Below, one piece after another: positions 34,155 through 42,638 of a DNA stretch of 64,000 nucleotides. The translations under genes and the position numbers were made by a program. Numbering within the stretch: the first letter of the stretch is position 1; every line of letters begins with the position of its first letter. The notes beneath the pieces were generated by a model, which was not told where the DNA came from, did not search any database, and saw only the letters and a list, made by a program, of their open reading frames with translations. The DNA is from an uncultured Bacteroidales bacterium (GTDB lineage: Bacteria; Bacteroidota; Bacteroidia; Bacteroidales; Muribaculaceae), in the NCBI GenBank assembly GCA_902776955.1, contig CACYSG010000004.1, positions 1 to 64,000 of the forward strand, read 5' to 3'.

Positions 34155-36047
34155 TTATTTAGCGTAGAGCAATCGGTTGAGCATCGTCGTCACATCGGTG
34201 ATGGAGCCTTCCTCCTCACCGTTGCACATGCGGTTCAACTTCTGGGTCACGCTAGTGATGCTGAGCGTGGGGCTGAATTGGAATTGACCGCCGTTGGTGA
34301 AGTATAGGCTGTTCCAATCGTAATAGTCTTCCGCTAACACGGGATCAGCTGAGGTGAGCATGGTTCGTACCCATGTGATCTTGTCGGGGGCGATAACATG
34401 ACCCGTGCAACCCTCTGTAAGTTGATCAACCGAGTTAAGAAGTAATGGGAAAGAGTAGTTATAATCGTCGCCCACCGCCTGGAAGGGGAAAGAAACGGTG
34501 CCGTCAGGCCGTATAATCATGTAGTTCATACCGAATTTGCCGTACAGGTTATGAACATATAGGGTAGTGTCATCAACCTGATACATATAGACGTATTCAC
34601 TCCTTATCCGCATTTCCCAACCAATACTGTTGCCGCCTACGGGATGTGACGTCAACGACAGTTTGGGGTTGTCGCCGGGCCTTGTCCATTCAATGCCACT
34701 GCCGCCACTGTTGCCGGGCTTGATGGGCTTGCGGCCACCGATACCCAGAATATCATAGTCATTACCAGTCTTTGATATGAATTGTGAACCATTTATTACC
34801 GTGGCATTTATTAGCGAACTTACATCGAAGAAGCCCTTTGGCCTAATGCCGTTGTCGTCGCCTTCGCCAGCCGACTGAGGGCTCATCCTGGGGTTGTCAC
34901 CGGGCCTTGTGAAGCTCTGGATGTCGCCAGAGCCTGCGCCAGGCTTGACGGGCGGCCTACGGCCGCCGCAACCTGTCGGATCGCAAACCTTGCCAAAGTA
35001 GGTGGAGGCGAAGGCGGACAGATCTGCTCCGGAGAAAGAGACAAATTTCTTCAGACCAGTACCGTTGCCGCCAGGTGACGGTGCATTCGACTTGGGCGTG
35101 AGGCCAGGTAACGACGAGTCTGGCTCATCGCCGGGCCTCGTCCAGTCAAGGCCACCGTTGCTACCGGGCTTCACCGGTTTGCGGCCACCGAAACCCATTG
35201 TACCTGCGCCGTCATTCACTATATTAAAAATAATATCACCGAATTTGCGACCGACGCCGTGAAGAACTCCTGGGTTAATAGAAGTTGTTTGGGGGAGATA
35301 GTCGTGCTTGCCGTTAGGAACCATCAGCAAGGTGTTGGTGAAAAGCGGTGAGCACGTCCACGTCGTGTCGATGGAAGGATCGCTGCCGATGGCAGTTGTT
35401 CGGGTAATGGTCTCGATGAGGAAGACAAAAGCGTCAGTAATGCCGATGCTGCCATCTTCTATCATATAGCCCGTGATGTAGTTAGGATCTTGAACTCGAC
35501 CTACCGAAATCGACTCTTCAGGCACCACATAATAATTGATAAGCGTATCTCTCACGATCTGATCACCATCTGGTGCTGTGATTTGGCGGTAAATGGTCCA
35601 TACCAAGCCCGACGGGATGATACCTCCTTCTTCAACATCAATTCTGAAAGGCAACGGAGCAGGTCCATAGAAGTTGGGTATGACCATCATACCCTCATCC
35701 TCAGTCGCCTCGGCGTCAGCAATAATACCCATTTGGAACTGCTCGCCAGTATTGCCGGTCTCGAAATCGTACTCATGCATTTCGTACGAGATAATTCTGG
35801 GTCCGGTCAATTCCTCGGCCGTCAAGCGGCGGGGTGATTTCTTGGCCAGGAGGTTATCGCGCAGCGTGAGGTTGTGCTCACTCATGAACTGCGCTAGGGA
35901 CATCGCCTCGTCCTGGAATGCCGGGGCGTCACTTTCATTCGTTTGGGCATTGGTCATCCGGGGAGATAAGTTCTCATGCGGCTGACTCGCCAGCATGCTC
36001 AACCCCACACTGGCACCCAGTAACATTGCAAATAATAATTTCTTCAT
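34155..36047 (-). CDS. Secreted protein with three approx. 75-residue GGRKPxKPG/TRPGD repeats and a dockerin-like end
   Basis: 630 aa, not recognised as a known family. Signal peptide about 1-20 (MKKLLFAMLLGASVGLSMLA). The region 40-280 is a large N-terminal domain without known motifs. Three units open at about residues 282, 357 and 433 with GGRKPVKPG, GGRRPPVKPG and GGRKPIKPG followed by TRPGDxP. The C-terminus (about 605-630) is NRMCNGEEEGSITDVTTMLNRLLYAK-like, i.e. a degenerate half of the ITDV dockerin-type motif seen in the proteins at 16881 and 23503. It is inserted between the two-component genes and the ABC operon that share operators. Probably cell-surface; function unknown. Confidence 0.75.
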   Translation of the reverse strand: MKKLLFAMLLGASVGLSMLASQPHENLSPRMTNAQTNESDAPAFQDEAMSLAQFMSEHNLTLRDNLLAKKSPRRLTAEELTGPRIISYEMHEYDFETGNTGEQFQMGIIADAEATEDEGMMVIPNFYGPAPLPFRIDVEEGGIIPSGLVWTIYRQITAPDGDQIVRDTLINYYVVPEESISVGRVQDPNYITGYMIEDGSIGITDAFVFLIETITRTTAIGSDPSIDTTWTCSPLFTNTLLMVPNGKHDYLPQTTSINPGVLHGVGRKFGDIIFNIVNDGAGTMGFGGRKPVKPGSNGGLDWTRPGDEPDSSLPGLTPKSNAPSPGGNGTGLKKFVSFSGADLSAFASTYFGKVCDPTGCGGRRPPVKPGAGSGDIQSFTRPGDNPRMSPQSAGEGDDNGIRPKGFFDVSSLINATVINGSQFISKTGNDYDILGIGGRKPIKPGNSGGSGIEWTRPGDNPKLSLTSHPVGGNSIGWEMRIRSEYVYMYQVDDTTLYVHNLYGKFGMNYMIIRPDGTVSFPFQAVGDDYNYSFPLLLNSVDQLTEGCTGHVIAPDKITWVRTMLTSADPVLAEDYYDWNSLYFTNGGQFQFSPTLSITSVTQKLNRMCNGEEEGSITDVTTMLNRLLYAK

Positions 36048-36180
36048 AATATCAATGTTTAGATTCTATTATAATTTTGGTCTTCTCCTTGTTATGAGTT
36101 GGACATCATAAAACATGGAAACTCCCATGAACGCTGGGCTTCAGGCTATTGCCGTTACCCGCAAACGATATTTTGGAACG

Positions 36181-36210
36181 CAAATATACCTATTATATGA
36201 TGGAGTTCCA
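36181..36210 (-). promoter_or_regulatory. Promoter of the 630-aa secreted protein
   Basis: -7 TATATTTG (CAAATATA at 36181-36188 on plus), with TTGG (36207-36210... read on minus) at 19-bp spacing as a weak -33. The leader is about 125 nt. Confidence 0.5.
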
Positions 36211-36548
36211 ACCCAAAAGCGCTGTTTAACTTAAATTTAATACTAAATTACAATAATTAACAAAATATCAGCAGCAAGGAATCACTCTTCCCAACAATGC
36301 TCACACAGGTCCCTTAAGGTGAAAAAATAATGTTTATGGTAGGACTTTAGAGGGATTTTTGCTGCTTTCAATCTGTTTCGCCCCCTGAAAGGGGCAAAAT
36401 CAGGAGTTTTTGCCCGCGTCGTGACGTATTTCTCTATGTGATGGCTACAATTTGAGGCTGAATCTTGTTAGATAGGTGATTAACGGCGTTTGAAATGATC
36501 TTGGCGGCCCGGTGAACAGATGGTACCATGAGGTTAAATCGGGCCAGG

Positions 36549-36565
36549 TGTCTAATTTTTAGACA
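36549..36565 (+). promoter_or_regulatory. Operator B1, perfect dyad TGTCTA-N5-TAGACA
   Basis: Same half-sites as A1; centre 36557. It lies upstream of the ABC permease operon. Confidence 0.75.
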
Positions 36566-36571
36566 ATATAG

Positions 36572-36588
36572 TGTATGATTTTTTGACA
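36572..36588 (+). promoter_or_regulatory. Operator B2, weaker dyad
   Basis: TGTATG-N5-TTGACA, centre 36580, again 23 bp from the perfect dyad and 58 bp before the -7 box. Confidence 0.6.
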
Positions 36589-36612
36589 ATCGGCGTTTTT
36601 GGCCCCAAAATA

Positions 36613-36645
36613 CTTGTCACATGCCGGCAATACATATTATATTTG
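36613..36645 (+). promoter_or_regulatory. Promoter B of the ABC transporter operon
   Basis: -33 CTTG (36613-36616), 21-bp spacer, -7 TATATTTG (36638-36645). The start near 36652 leaves a leader of about 360 nt before the permease; its first part can fold as CAAGacGGAAC/GTTCCgCTTG. Confidence 0.7.
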
Positions 36646-36839
36646 CACCAGCAAGACGGAACTTGTTCCGCTTGATGAGTAATAGGGATTAATAATTTTT
36701 TTCATAAATCTTTGGTTAATATGATGGTTAAAACGTGATTTGAATGTGGCGATGATTTAACGCAGACCTCGGGCTTTTCTGGCAGTTGTGGCTGATCATG
36801 GCCACGGTAAAATGAAGAACCTAATTGTTTAAATCTAAA

Positions 36840-36914
36840 ATGACAAACAACACAAACCCAACTGCCAAGAAGTATAACCCGAAACTTGACTCAACAACTA
36901 GAGACGCGCCGTGA
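36840..36914 (+). CDS. Possible 24-codon leader ORF
   Basis: ATG at 36840 after an A-rich AAATCTAAA stretch; the product is Asn/Thr/Lys-rich (MTNNTNPTAKKYNPKLDS...). Its TGA (36912-36914) falls in the GTGA loop of a perfect GC-rich hairpin (GACGCGCC/GGCGCGTC, 36903-36922). The position in the long leader of the ABC operon suggests a translation-linked switch, but this may be chance. Confidence 0.25.
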   Translation: MTNNTNPTAKKYNPKLDSTTRDAP

Positions 36915-36922
36915 GGCGCGTC
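36903..36922 (+). promoter_or_regulatory. GC-rich leader hairpin upstream of the ABC permease
   Basis: Perfect 8-bp arms GACGCGCC/GGCGCGTC with loop GTGA; outer bases AACAAC/GTTGTT can extend the stem. No T tract follows, so it is not a standard terminator. Confidence 0.5.
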
Positions 36923-37015
36923 GCGTTGTTATAAAGGGGGCACTCTGGCACATGACAAGGCAATATCATGAGGAGGTTTTACGTTATATTAAAAAGGCCT
37001 ATAGTATTAACCGGT

Positions 37016-39448
37016 GTGAAAGATATACTCAAGAACATCATCTACATGGCGAGGCGCTTCAAGCTGGCCACGACTTTTAACATGGTCGGGCTGGTCGTGG
37101 CGTTTGCCACCTTCTACCTGCTGATGACCCAGATCATCTATGAGGTCAACTTCAATCATGGGTTGAAGGATTATGACCTCCTTTACCGCATGGAGGATGA
37201 CTTCGTCTATAACGAGTGGGAGTTCAGCGATGCGGTGTGTCGCCCCTTTGCCGAGGCCCTGGACTCGATGCCTCAAGTGGACTGCTATTCGCTGGTTACC
37301 GATGTTTCCACCGGCAACAATTTGAGCTATTACACGATGCTGTTCCTGAAGGACGGCGTCGAGATCCCCTATATCGTCACCTATGGCAATAACACGGTGG
37401 TGAGCACGCTCACCGACAAGGTGCTCGATGGCAGTATCGAGTGGACCGACGACGACAGCAAGGGCCTCATCATCCCGGCCAGCATAGCGATGGAATACTT
37501 CGGGTCGGTGCACGTGAAGGGCCGCATCATGACCTACCGCGACCCGTCAGACCCGGCGGTGCGACGGTCTAGGGTGAGGGGCGTGTTCGCCGATTTCCCC
37601 TCCAACAGCGAGCAGTCCAATCACGTCTATAAGCACATGGGCGATATGAACATGAACAGCCTTAATTGTGCCTTCAAGTGCGTCGTTAAGTTCAAGACGG
37701 TGCCTGACGACCTGGATGCTTTTGCCGAGGATATCAAGCGGCAATGTATCGAGAACCTCATCGCCAGTAGCAGCGCGACCCTTGCGTCTGATGAACTGAG
37801 TCAGTCGATACGCGCCATCAGGACGACGCGTTTCAAGTTCACGCCGTTGAAGGACAGCTACTTCGAGTACTCGTCATTCACCTCGAGTGATAGTGGCTAT
37901 AAGGTGATGTTGACGATTCTGGAGCTGGCGTGCTTATTGGTCATCATCATCGCTGTCATCAATTTCTTGAATTTCACCTTGACCGAGAGCCCTGTCAGGG
38001 TGCGTAGCCTCAACACCCGCATCGTGTTCGGCGCATCACGGCGGCGCTTGCGTCTGAGCCTGATTGCCGAGTGTGTCATCACGGCGCTCGTGGCCTGTGT
38101 GATTGCGTTGGCGTTGTGTGCCCTGTTGTCGCGGCAGCCGTTCATCGCCCAGTTGACCGATGGCGTCATTGACTTGCGCAGCAACATCATGTTGGCGCTG
38201 TCTATGCTGGGCATCGCGGTCCTCGCAGGTGTTGCCGCAGGCCTGTATCCGGCGATGTTCGCCACCTCGTTCCCGCCCGCACTGCTGCTCAAGACGACCT
38301 TAGGGCTCACCCCTCAGGGCCGCCGCCTGCGCACCGTCTTGATATGCATGCAGTTGGCAATCTCTCTGCTGCTGGTTATGTACATCGGCATCCTCTATAT
38401 GCAGAACCGCTATATCTTCACCTCGAATTATGGCTACAACAAGGATAGGATTATGGTCTCGTTGTTGCCGGTGTACTCCGACGTAGAGACACTGCAGCAG
38501 GAGTTGAAACGCTTGCCGGGTGTTGAGAATGTGGCGCTATCTAATGTGCTGCTGGGCTCTACCGATGGCCACGACGCGCTGCGTACCGAGGCCAACGACA
38601 GCCTCATCCGCTATTGCCAAATGGGTGTTGACAATGGGTTTATGTCCACCATGGGTATCAAGATTATCGAGGGACGCGACTTTGAGGAAAGTGACACGAT
38701 GGCCATTATCGTCAACGAGTCCACCATCAAGAAGTGGGGCTGGCCTAAGCTGGGAACGCGCGTGTCGATCGGTTTTGACGAGGAGAAGAACGACAGCGCC
38801 ACTGTGGTGGGTGTGTGCGAGGATATACGCTATGGCACGATACGCATCGGCAATGACCAGCCGTTTTTCTTTATCCTCGACAAGTCAGAACAGGCAACCC
38901 CAGGCTGTGGACTGAATGTCCTTCTTGCCGAGGGTGCCCCAAAGAAGCAGGTGATGCAACAGGCCAACAAGCTGATCAAGCAGTATTGTGGCGAGGACGC
39001 TAACGGGCTCATCCCCTTTGACGATATGCTGGGAGATGCCTACCACAGCGAGTTGCGCTATTTCCAGCTGATTTACTACCTGACGATAATCTGCTTGATT
39101 TCCACGCTCATCGGAGTGTCGTGCATGACGATTTTCGAGACCGAGCATCGCCGCAAGGAAATCGGCATACGCAAGGTGGCGGGCGCCACGACCGGCGAGA
39201 TCGTGATGATGTTCTGCCGCCATTATATGTGGCTCATCCTCATCGGCTTTGTCATCGCTGCGCCCATTGCCCTGTGGTGCGGCTGGGAGACACTCAAGAA
39301 TTTTGCCGACAAAACGCCCGTCTCACAATGGTGGTGGGTGTTCCCCGTGGGCCTGTTGCTCGTGGGAGGCGTCACCCTGGGGACCGTGGCACTGCAATGC
39401 TGGTATATCGCCCGCGAGAATCCCATCACCAGCATCAAGAACGAGTAG
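37016..39448 (+). CDS. ABC transporter permease (MacB/FtsX type), first copy
   Basis: About 810 aa. Two FtsX-type halves: helix 1 (about 20-42) and a periplasmic MacB_PCD domain, helices near 300, 355 and 395, then a second helix-periplasmic domain-three-helix set starting near 435 and ending near 800. The cytoplasmic coupling motif ETEHRRKEIGIRKVAGAT is present. I prefer the GTG at 37016 (VKDILKNIIYMARRF), which aligns with the start of its paralogue (MGDALHHIIYTIRRF); an in-frame ATG at 36968 would add 16 residues. First gene of a permease-ATPase-permease operon. Type VII-ABC proteins of this kind move no substrate through the membrane; they act mechanically on periplasmic partners or in peptide resistance and signalling. 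Confidence 0.9.
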   Translation: MKDILKNIIYMARRFKLATTFNMVGLVVAFATFYLLMTQIIYEVNFNHGLKDYDLLYRMEDDFVYNEWEFSDAVCRPFAEALDSMPQVDCYSLVTDVSTGNNLSYYTMLFLKDGVEIPYIVTYGNNTVVSTLTDKVLDGSIEWTDDDSKGLIIPASIAMEYFGSVHVKGRIMTYRDPSDPAVRRSRVRGVFADFPSNSEQSNHVYKHMGDMNMNSLNCAFKCVVKFKTVPDDLDAFAEDIKRQCIENLIASSSATLASDELSQSIRAIRTTRFKFTPLKDSYFEYSSFTSSDSGYKVMLTILELACLLVIIIAVINFLNFTLTESPVRVRSLNTRIVFGASRRRLRLSLIAECVITALVACVIALALCALLSRQPFIAQLTDGVIDLRSNIMLALSMLGIAVLAGVAAGLYPAMFATSFPPALLLKTTLGLTPQGRRLRTVLICMQLAISLLLVMYIGILYMQNRYIFTSNYGYNKDRIMVSLLPVYSDVETLQQELKRLPGVENVALSNVLLGSTDGHDALRTEANDSLIRYCQMGVDNGFMSTMGIKIIEGRDFEESDTMAIIVNESTIKKWGWPKLGTRVSIGFDEEKNDSATVVGVCEDIRYGTIRIGNDQPFFFILDKSEQATPGCGLNVLLAEGAPKKQVMQQANKLIKQYCGEDANGLIPFDDMLGDAYHSELRYFQLIYYLTIICLISTLIGVSCMTIFETEHRRKEIGIRKVAGATTGEIVMMFCRHYMWLILIGFVIAAPIALWCGWETLKNFADKTPVSQWWWVFPVGLLLVGGVTLGTVALQCWYIARENPITSIKNE

Positions 39449-39491
39449 GGGATAGGGAATTTAAAATTTAGAGTTAAAGACTGAATAAAAT

Positions 39492-40166
39492 ATGATACAA
39501 GTTAGCAATCTCAAGAGGGTATTTGAGTACGGTGACATCCAGACGGTTGCTCTGGGAGGCATCAACATGGAAATCAGCGATGGCGAGTTTGTAGCCATCA
39601 TGGGCCCGTCGGGTTGCGGCAAGACGACGCTGCTCAACATTCTGGGCCTGCTGGACAATCCCACGGGCGGCAGTTACCTGCTCGACGACGTGGAGGTGGC
39701 CAACCTGAAGGAGAGCCAGCGCACCAACCTGCGCAAGGGGCAGATCGGCTTCGTGTTCCAGAGTTTCAACCTCATCGACGAACTCACGGTGGAGCAGAAT
39801 GTGGAGTTGCCGCTCAAGTATATGGGTGTTCCCGCCGCCGAGCGCCAGGCCAAGGTCGTTGAGGTGCTGCGCCGTGTGAACATGTCTCACCGCATGAAGC
39901 ACTTCCCCAACCAGCTGTCTGGCGGCCAGCAGCAGCGCGTGGCCATCGCGCGGGCTGTCGTGTGCGAGCCGCGCCTGATTCTGGCCGACGAGCCGACGGG
40001 CAATCTGGACAGCAAGAACGGCAAGGAGGTGATGGACCTGCTGGCCGAACTCAACGACGACGGCACGACCATCGTGATGGTGACCCACTCTCAGCGCGAC
40101 GCCTCCTACGCCCACCGCGTTGTCAACATGCTCGACGGCTTCCTCGTCGAGAAAACCGAACTCTAA
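39492..40166 (+). CDS. ABC transporter ATP-binding protein (MacB/LolD type)
   Basis: 224 aa, a complete ATPase subunit: Walker [10 protein letters not shown] (about 38-46), Q loop [11 protein letters not shown], signature [14 protein letters not shown] (about 140), Walker [13 protein letters not shown] (about 160) and H loop VTHSQ. Its size and the [13 protein letters not shown] segment are typical of MacB/LolD/FtsE-class ATPases, which pair with FtsX-fold permeases. It lies between two paralogous permease genes and probably powers a heterodimer. Confidence 0.95.
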   Translation: MIQVSNLKRVFEYGDIQTVALGGINMEISDGEFVAIMGPSGCGKTTLLNILGLLDNPTGGSYLLDDVEVANLKESQRTNLRKGQIGFVFQSFNLIDELTVEQNVELPLKYMGVPAAERQAKVVEVLRRVNMSHRMKHFPNQLSGGQQQRVAIARAVVCEPRLILADEPTGNLDSKNGKEVMDLLAELNDDGTTIVMVTHSQRDASYAHRVVNMLDGFLVEKTEL

Positions 40167-40224
40167 CCAAGCGATAAAAACTGGCAAATACTGAATCAAC
40201 AGCAGGCTGATTAAGATTACAGAC

Positions 40225-42624
40225 ATGGGCGACGCGCTTCATCACATAATCTATACGATACGCCGATTCAAGACCTCCTCGGTGCTGATCATCACGGGGC
40301 TTATCGCGGCATTTGTCGTATGTTATCTGCTGTTGACTCAAATCGCGTTCCAGGCGACATACAACCATGGCATCAAGGACCATGAGCGGATTTACCGCCT
40401 TGAAAACGCCTACGTCAGAGAAAGTAGTGAGCCTTGGGGTACCGCCAGTTTTCAATTTATGGCCGATGCTTTGGCCGAAATGCCGCAGGTCGAAGGCGTG
40501 ACTTTGACAATGTATGCCTGGTCTTCAAACGTTATTAAGTTCAAACAGGGAAACAAAGATGTTGATCTCCCCTTCATTTACTGCAGTGATACCAGTGTGC
40601 CCAACCTGACCGACCAGGTGATTGACGGCTCCCTCGAGTGGACCGACGCCGACCGCGACCAAGTTATCCTGCCTGCCAGCATCGCCAAGCAATACTTCGG
40701 GACGACTCATGTGGCCGGCAAAAAGATGCTCATGGTCAGCAACGACAGCATTGAGCCTCTCACCGTGAAAGGTGTATTCAAGGATTTCCCCGAGAACAGC
40801 ACGCCCCGCAACTATATCATGGTTAATGTGAGAAATCGTGGCACAAGCCTAGTAGGCAACATGTCATACACCTGTCTGGTCAAGTTCAAGGAGGGTGTCG
40901 ATGTCGACTGCTTGGCAGATTCTCTCCTCGGGCGTTTCGAAGCCTACTCTGTGCGACTGCTTGGAGAAGATAATGATGGGCTTGAAGGTTTTGTTGAGTA
41001 TCTCAGGAGTTTCAAGTATCGGCTCACACCACTCGATGATGTCTATTTTTCCAATGTTGACGCAAGTGATATGGGTAATCGCAATGCATTGGAAATTATC
41101 GAGTTACTGGTCCTGTTGATCCTCATTATCACTACCATCAATACGTTGAACTATACTTTGGCCATGAGTCCGATGTGGGTGCGAGACATCAACACGAGAA
41201 TCGTGATAGGGGCCAAGCGGTCGTCCATAAGACTGCGGCTCGTTGCCGAGACCGTCATCATAACGGTAGTGTCCTGCCTGCTGGCGTTTGCCCTGTGCCA
41301 AGCGCTAACGGCACTGCCTGCCGTGAACCGATTGTTTGACGGCAACATCGCATTGAGCGCTCATCCGGGCATCATTCTGGCCATGCTGGGCCTTGCAGTG
41401 CTCGTGGGCGTCATTTCCGGGGCCTATCCCGCCTATTTCGCGACTTCATTCCAGACGGCGACCGCACTGAAAGGCCGCTTCGGCCTTACCTCCAAAGGCA
41501 TCAGGCTTCGTACCTTGCTCATCGGCCTGCAACTGGTCATCTCGATGTTCCTCGTGTCATTCATCTGCACGTTGAACCAGCAGACCCGATTCATCTTTAA
41601 CTCGGATTACGGCTTTGACTTTGAACACTTGGTCTATGTAGACCTGCTCCCCCAGGAGCCTGATTACCGTGAAGCGCTGCGAGACGATCTGATAAGCCTT
41701 CCCGGGGTGGAGGATGTGTCCTATTCCAGGTTTGTCATTGCCACCATGGATAAGTACATGAGTTATTTCCATGAGGCCAGTTCAAAAGACACGACAAAGA
41801 TCATTCACCTTTTCGTGTTCCCTGTGGATCAGCACTATCTTTCCACTCTGGGCATTGGACTTGTCAAGGGACGAGAGTTCAAATCAACTGATGAAATTGA
41901 CAAATGCATCATCGTCAATGAGTCCCTGGAGAAGATTATCAACGATGGTGAAATAAAGACGAACATCATTTCGGATAGTAGTTATGCCGACATTGTGGGC
42001 GTGTGCAAAAACATCCGTTTTTCAACCGTTCGCTCCGACAGAAACACGCCCATTGCGTTTGTTCATGACAAGGATCATGATTTCTGCTGGACGGCCAACA
42101 TACGTATCGCCCAGGGCGCTGATAACGATGCCGTCAAGAAATCAATCGCTCAACTCGTCAAGAAGCACTGCGGCTACGACTCATCATCAGTCATAGATAT
42201 GAAAACCTCTCTGGATGAGTCCTATAGCAATGAATTCAGGTTCGTGAAACTGGTATATCTTTTCTCGATAGCCTGTATTATCATCATGCTGGTGGGAGTG
42301 TTCTGCCTGACGATGCTGGAGACCGAGTACCGGCGCAAGGAAATCGGTATCCGCAAGGTGGCAGGAGCCACGTCGGCCGACATCATCGGCATGCTGTGCA
42401 AGCGCTATTGCCTGTTGATTGTGGCTTGTTTTGTCATTGCTGCGCCCGTCGCCTATTTCATCAGTGATATGTGGCTCAACAGCTTTTTTGAGCACCAGCC
42501 CATCAACTGGTGGCCATTCCCGCTCAGCCTGGTAGTGGTGGGAGGGCTCACGATAGGCACCATCGTGCTGCAATGCTGGCGAGCCGCCCACGAGAACCCC
42601 GTGAACAGCATCAAGGACGAGTAA
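40225..42624 (+). CDS. ABC transporter permease (MacB/FtsX type), second copy
   Basis: 799 aa, paralogous along its whole length to the gene at 37016: the same double FtsX plan, coupling motif ETEYRRKEIGIRKVAGATSADIIG and an almost identical C-terminus (ENPVNSIKDE against ENPITSIKNE). The two permeases probably form an asymmetric pair with the ATPase encoded between them. No membrane-fusion (HlyD) or TolC gene is in the operon, unlike MacAB-TolC exporters. Downstream is the convergent rlmD gene, 14 bp away, with no obvious terminator. Confidence 0.93.
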   Translation: MGDALHHIIYTIRRFKTSSVLIITGLIAAFVVCYLLLTQIAFQATYNHGIKDHERIYRLENAYVRESSEPWGTASFQFMADALAEMPQVEGVTLTMYAWSSNVIKFKQGNKDVDLPFIYCSDTSVPNLTDQVIDGSLEWTDADRDQVILPASIAKQYFGTTHVAGKKMLMVSNDSIEPLTVKGVFKDFPENSTPRNYIMVNVRNRGTSLVGNMSYTCLVKFKEGVDVDCLADSLLGRFEAYSVRLLGEDNDGLEGFVEYLRSFKYRLTPLDDVYFSNVDASDMGNRNALEIIELLVLLILIITTINTLNYTLAMSPMWVRDINTRIVIGAKRSSIRLRLVAETVIITVVSCLLAFALCQALTALPAVNRLFDGNIALSAHPGIILAMLGLAVLVGVISGAYPAYFATSFQTATALKGRFGLTSKGIRLRTLLIGLQLVISMFLVSFICTLNQQTRFIFNSDYGFDFEHLVYVDLLPQEPDYREALRDDLISLPGVEDVSYSRFVIATMDKYMSYFHEASSKDTTKIIHLFVFPVDQHYLSTLGIGLVKGREFKSTDEIDKCIIVNESLEKIINDGEIKTNIISDSSYADIVGVCKNIRFSTVRSDRNTPIAFVHDKDHDFCWTANIRIAQGADNDAVKKSIAQLVKKHCGYDSSSVIDMKTSLDESYSNEFRFVKLVYLFSIACIIIMLVGVFCLTMLETEYRRKEIGIRKVAGATSADIIGMLCKRYCLLIVACFVIAAPVAYFISDMWLNSFFEHQPINWWPFPLSLVVVGGLTIGTIVLQCWRAAHENPVNSIKDE

Positions 42625-42638
42625 AACCGTTTACAGAC

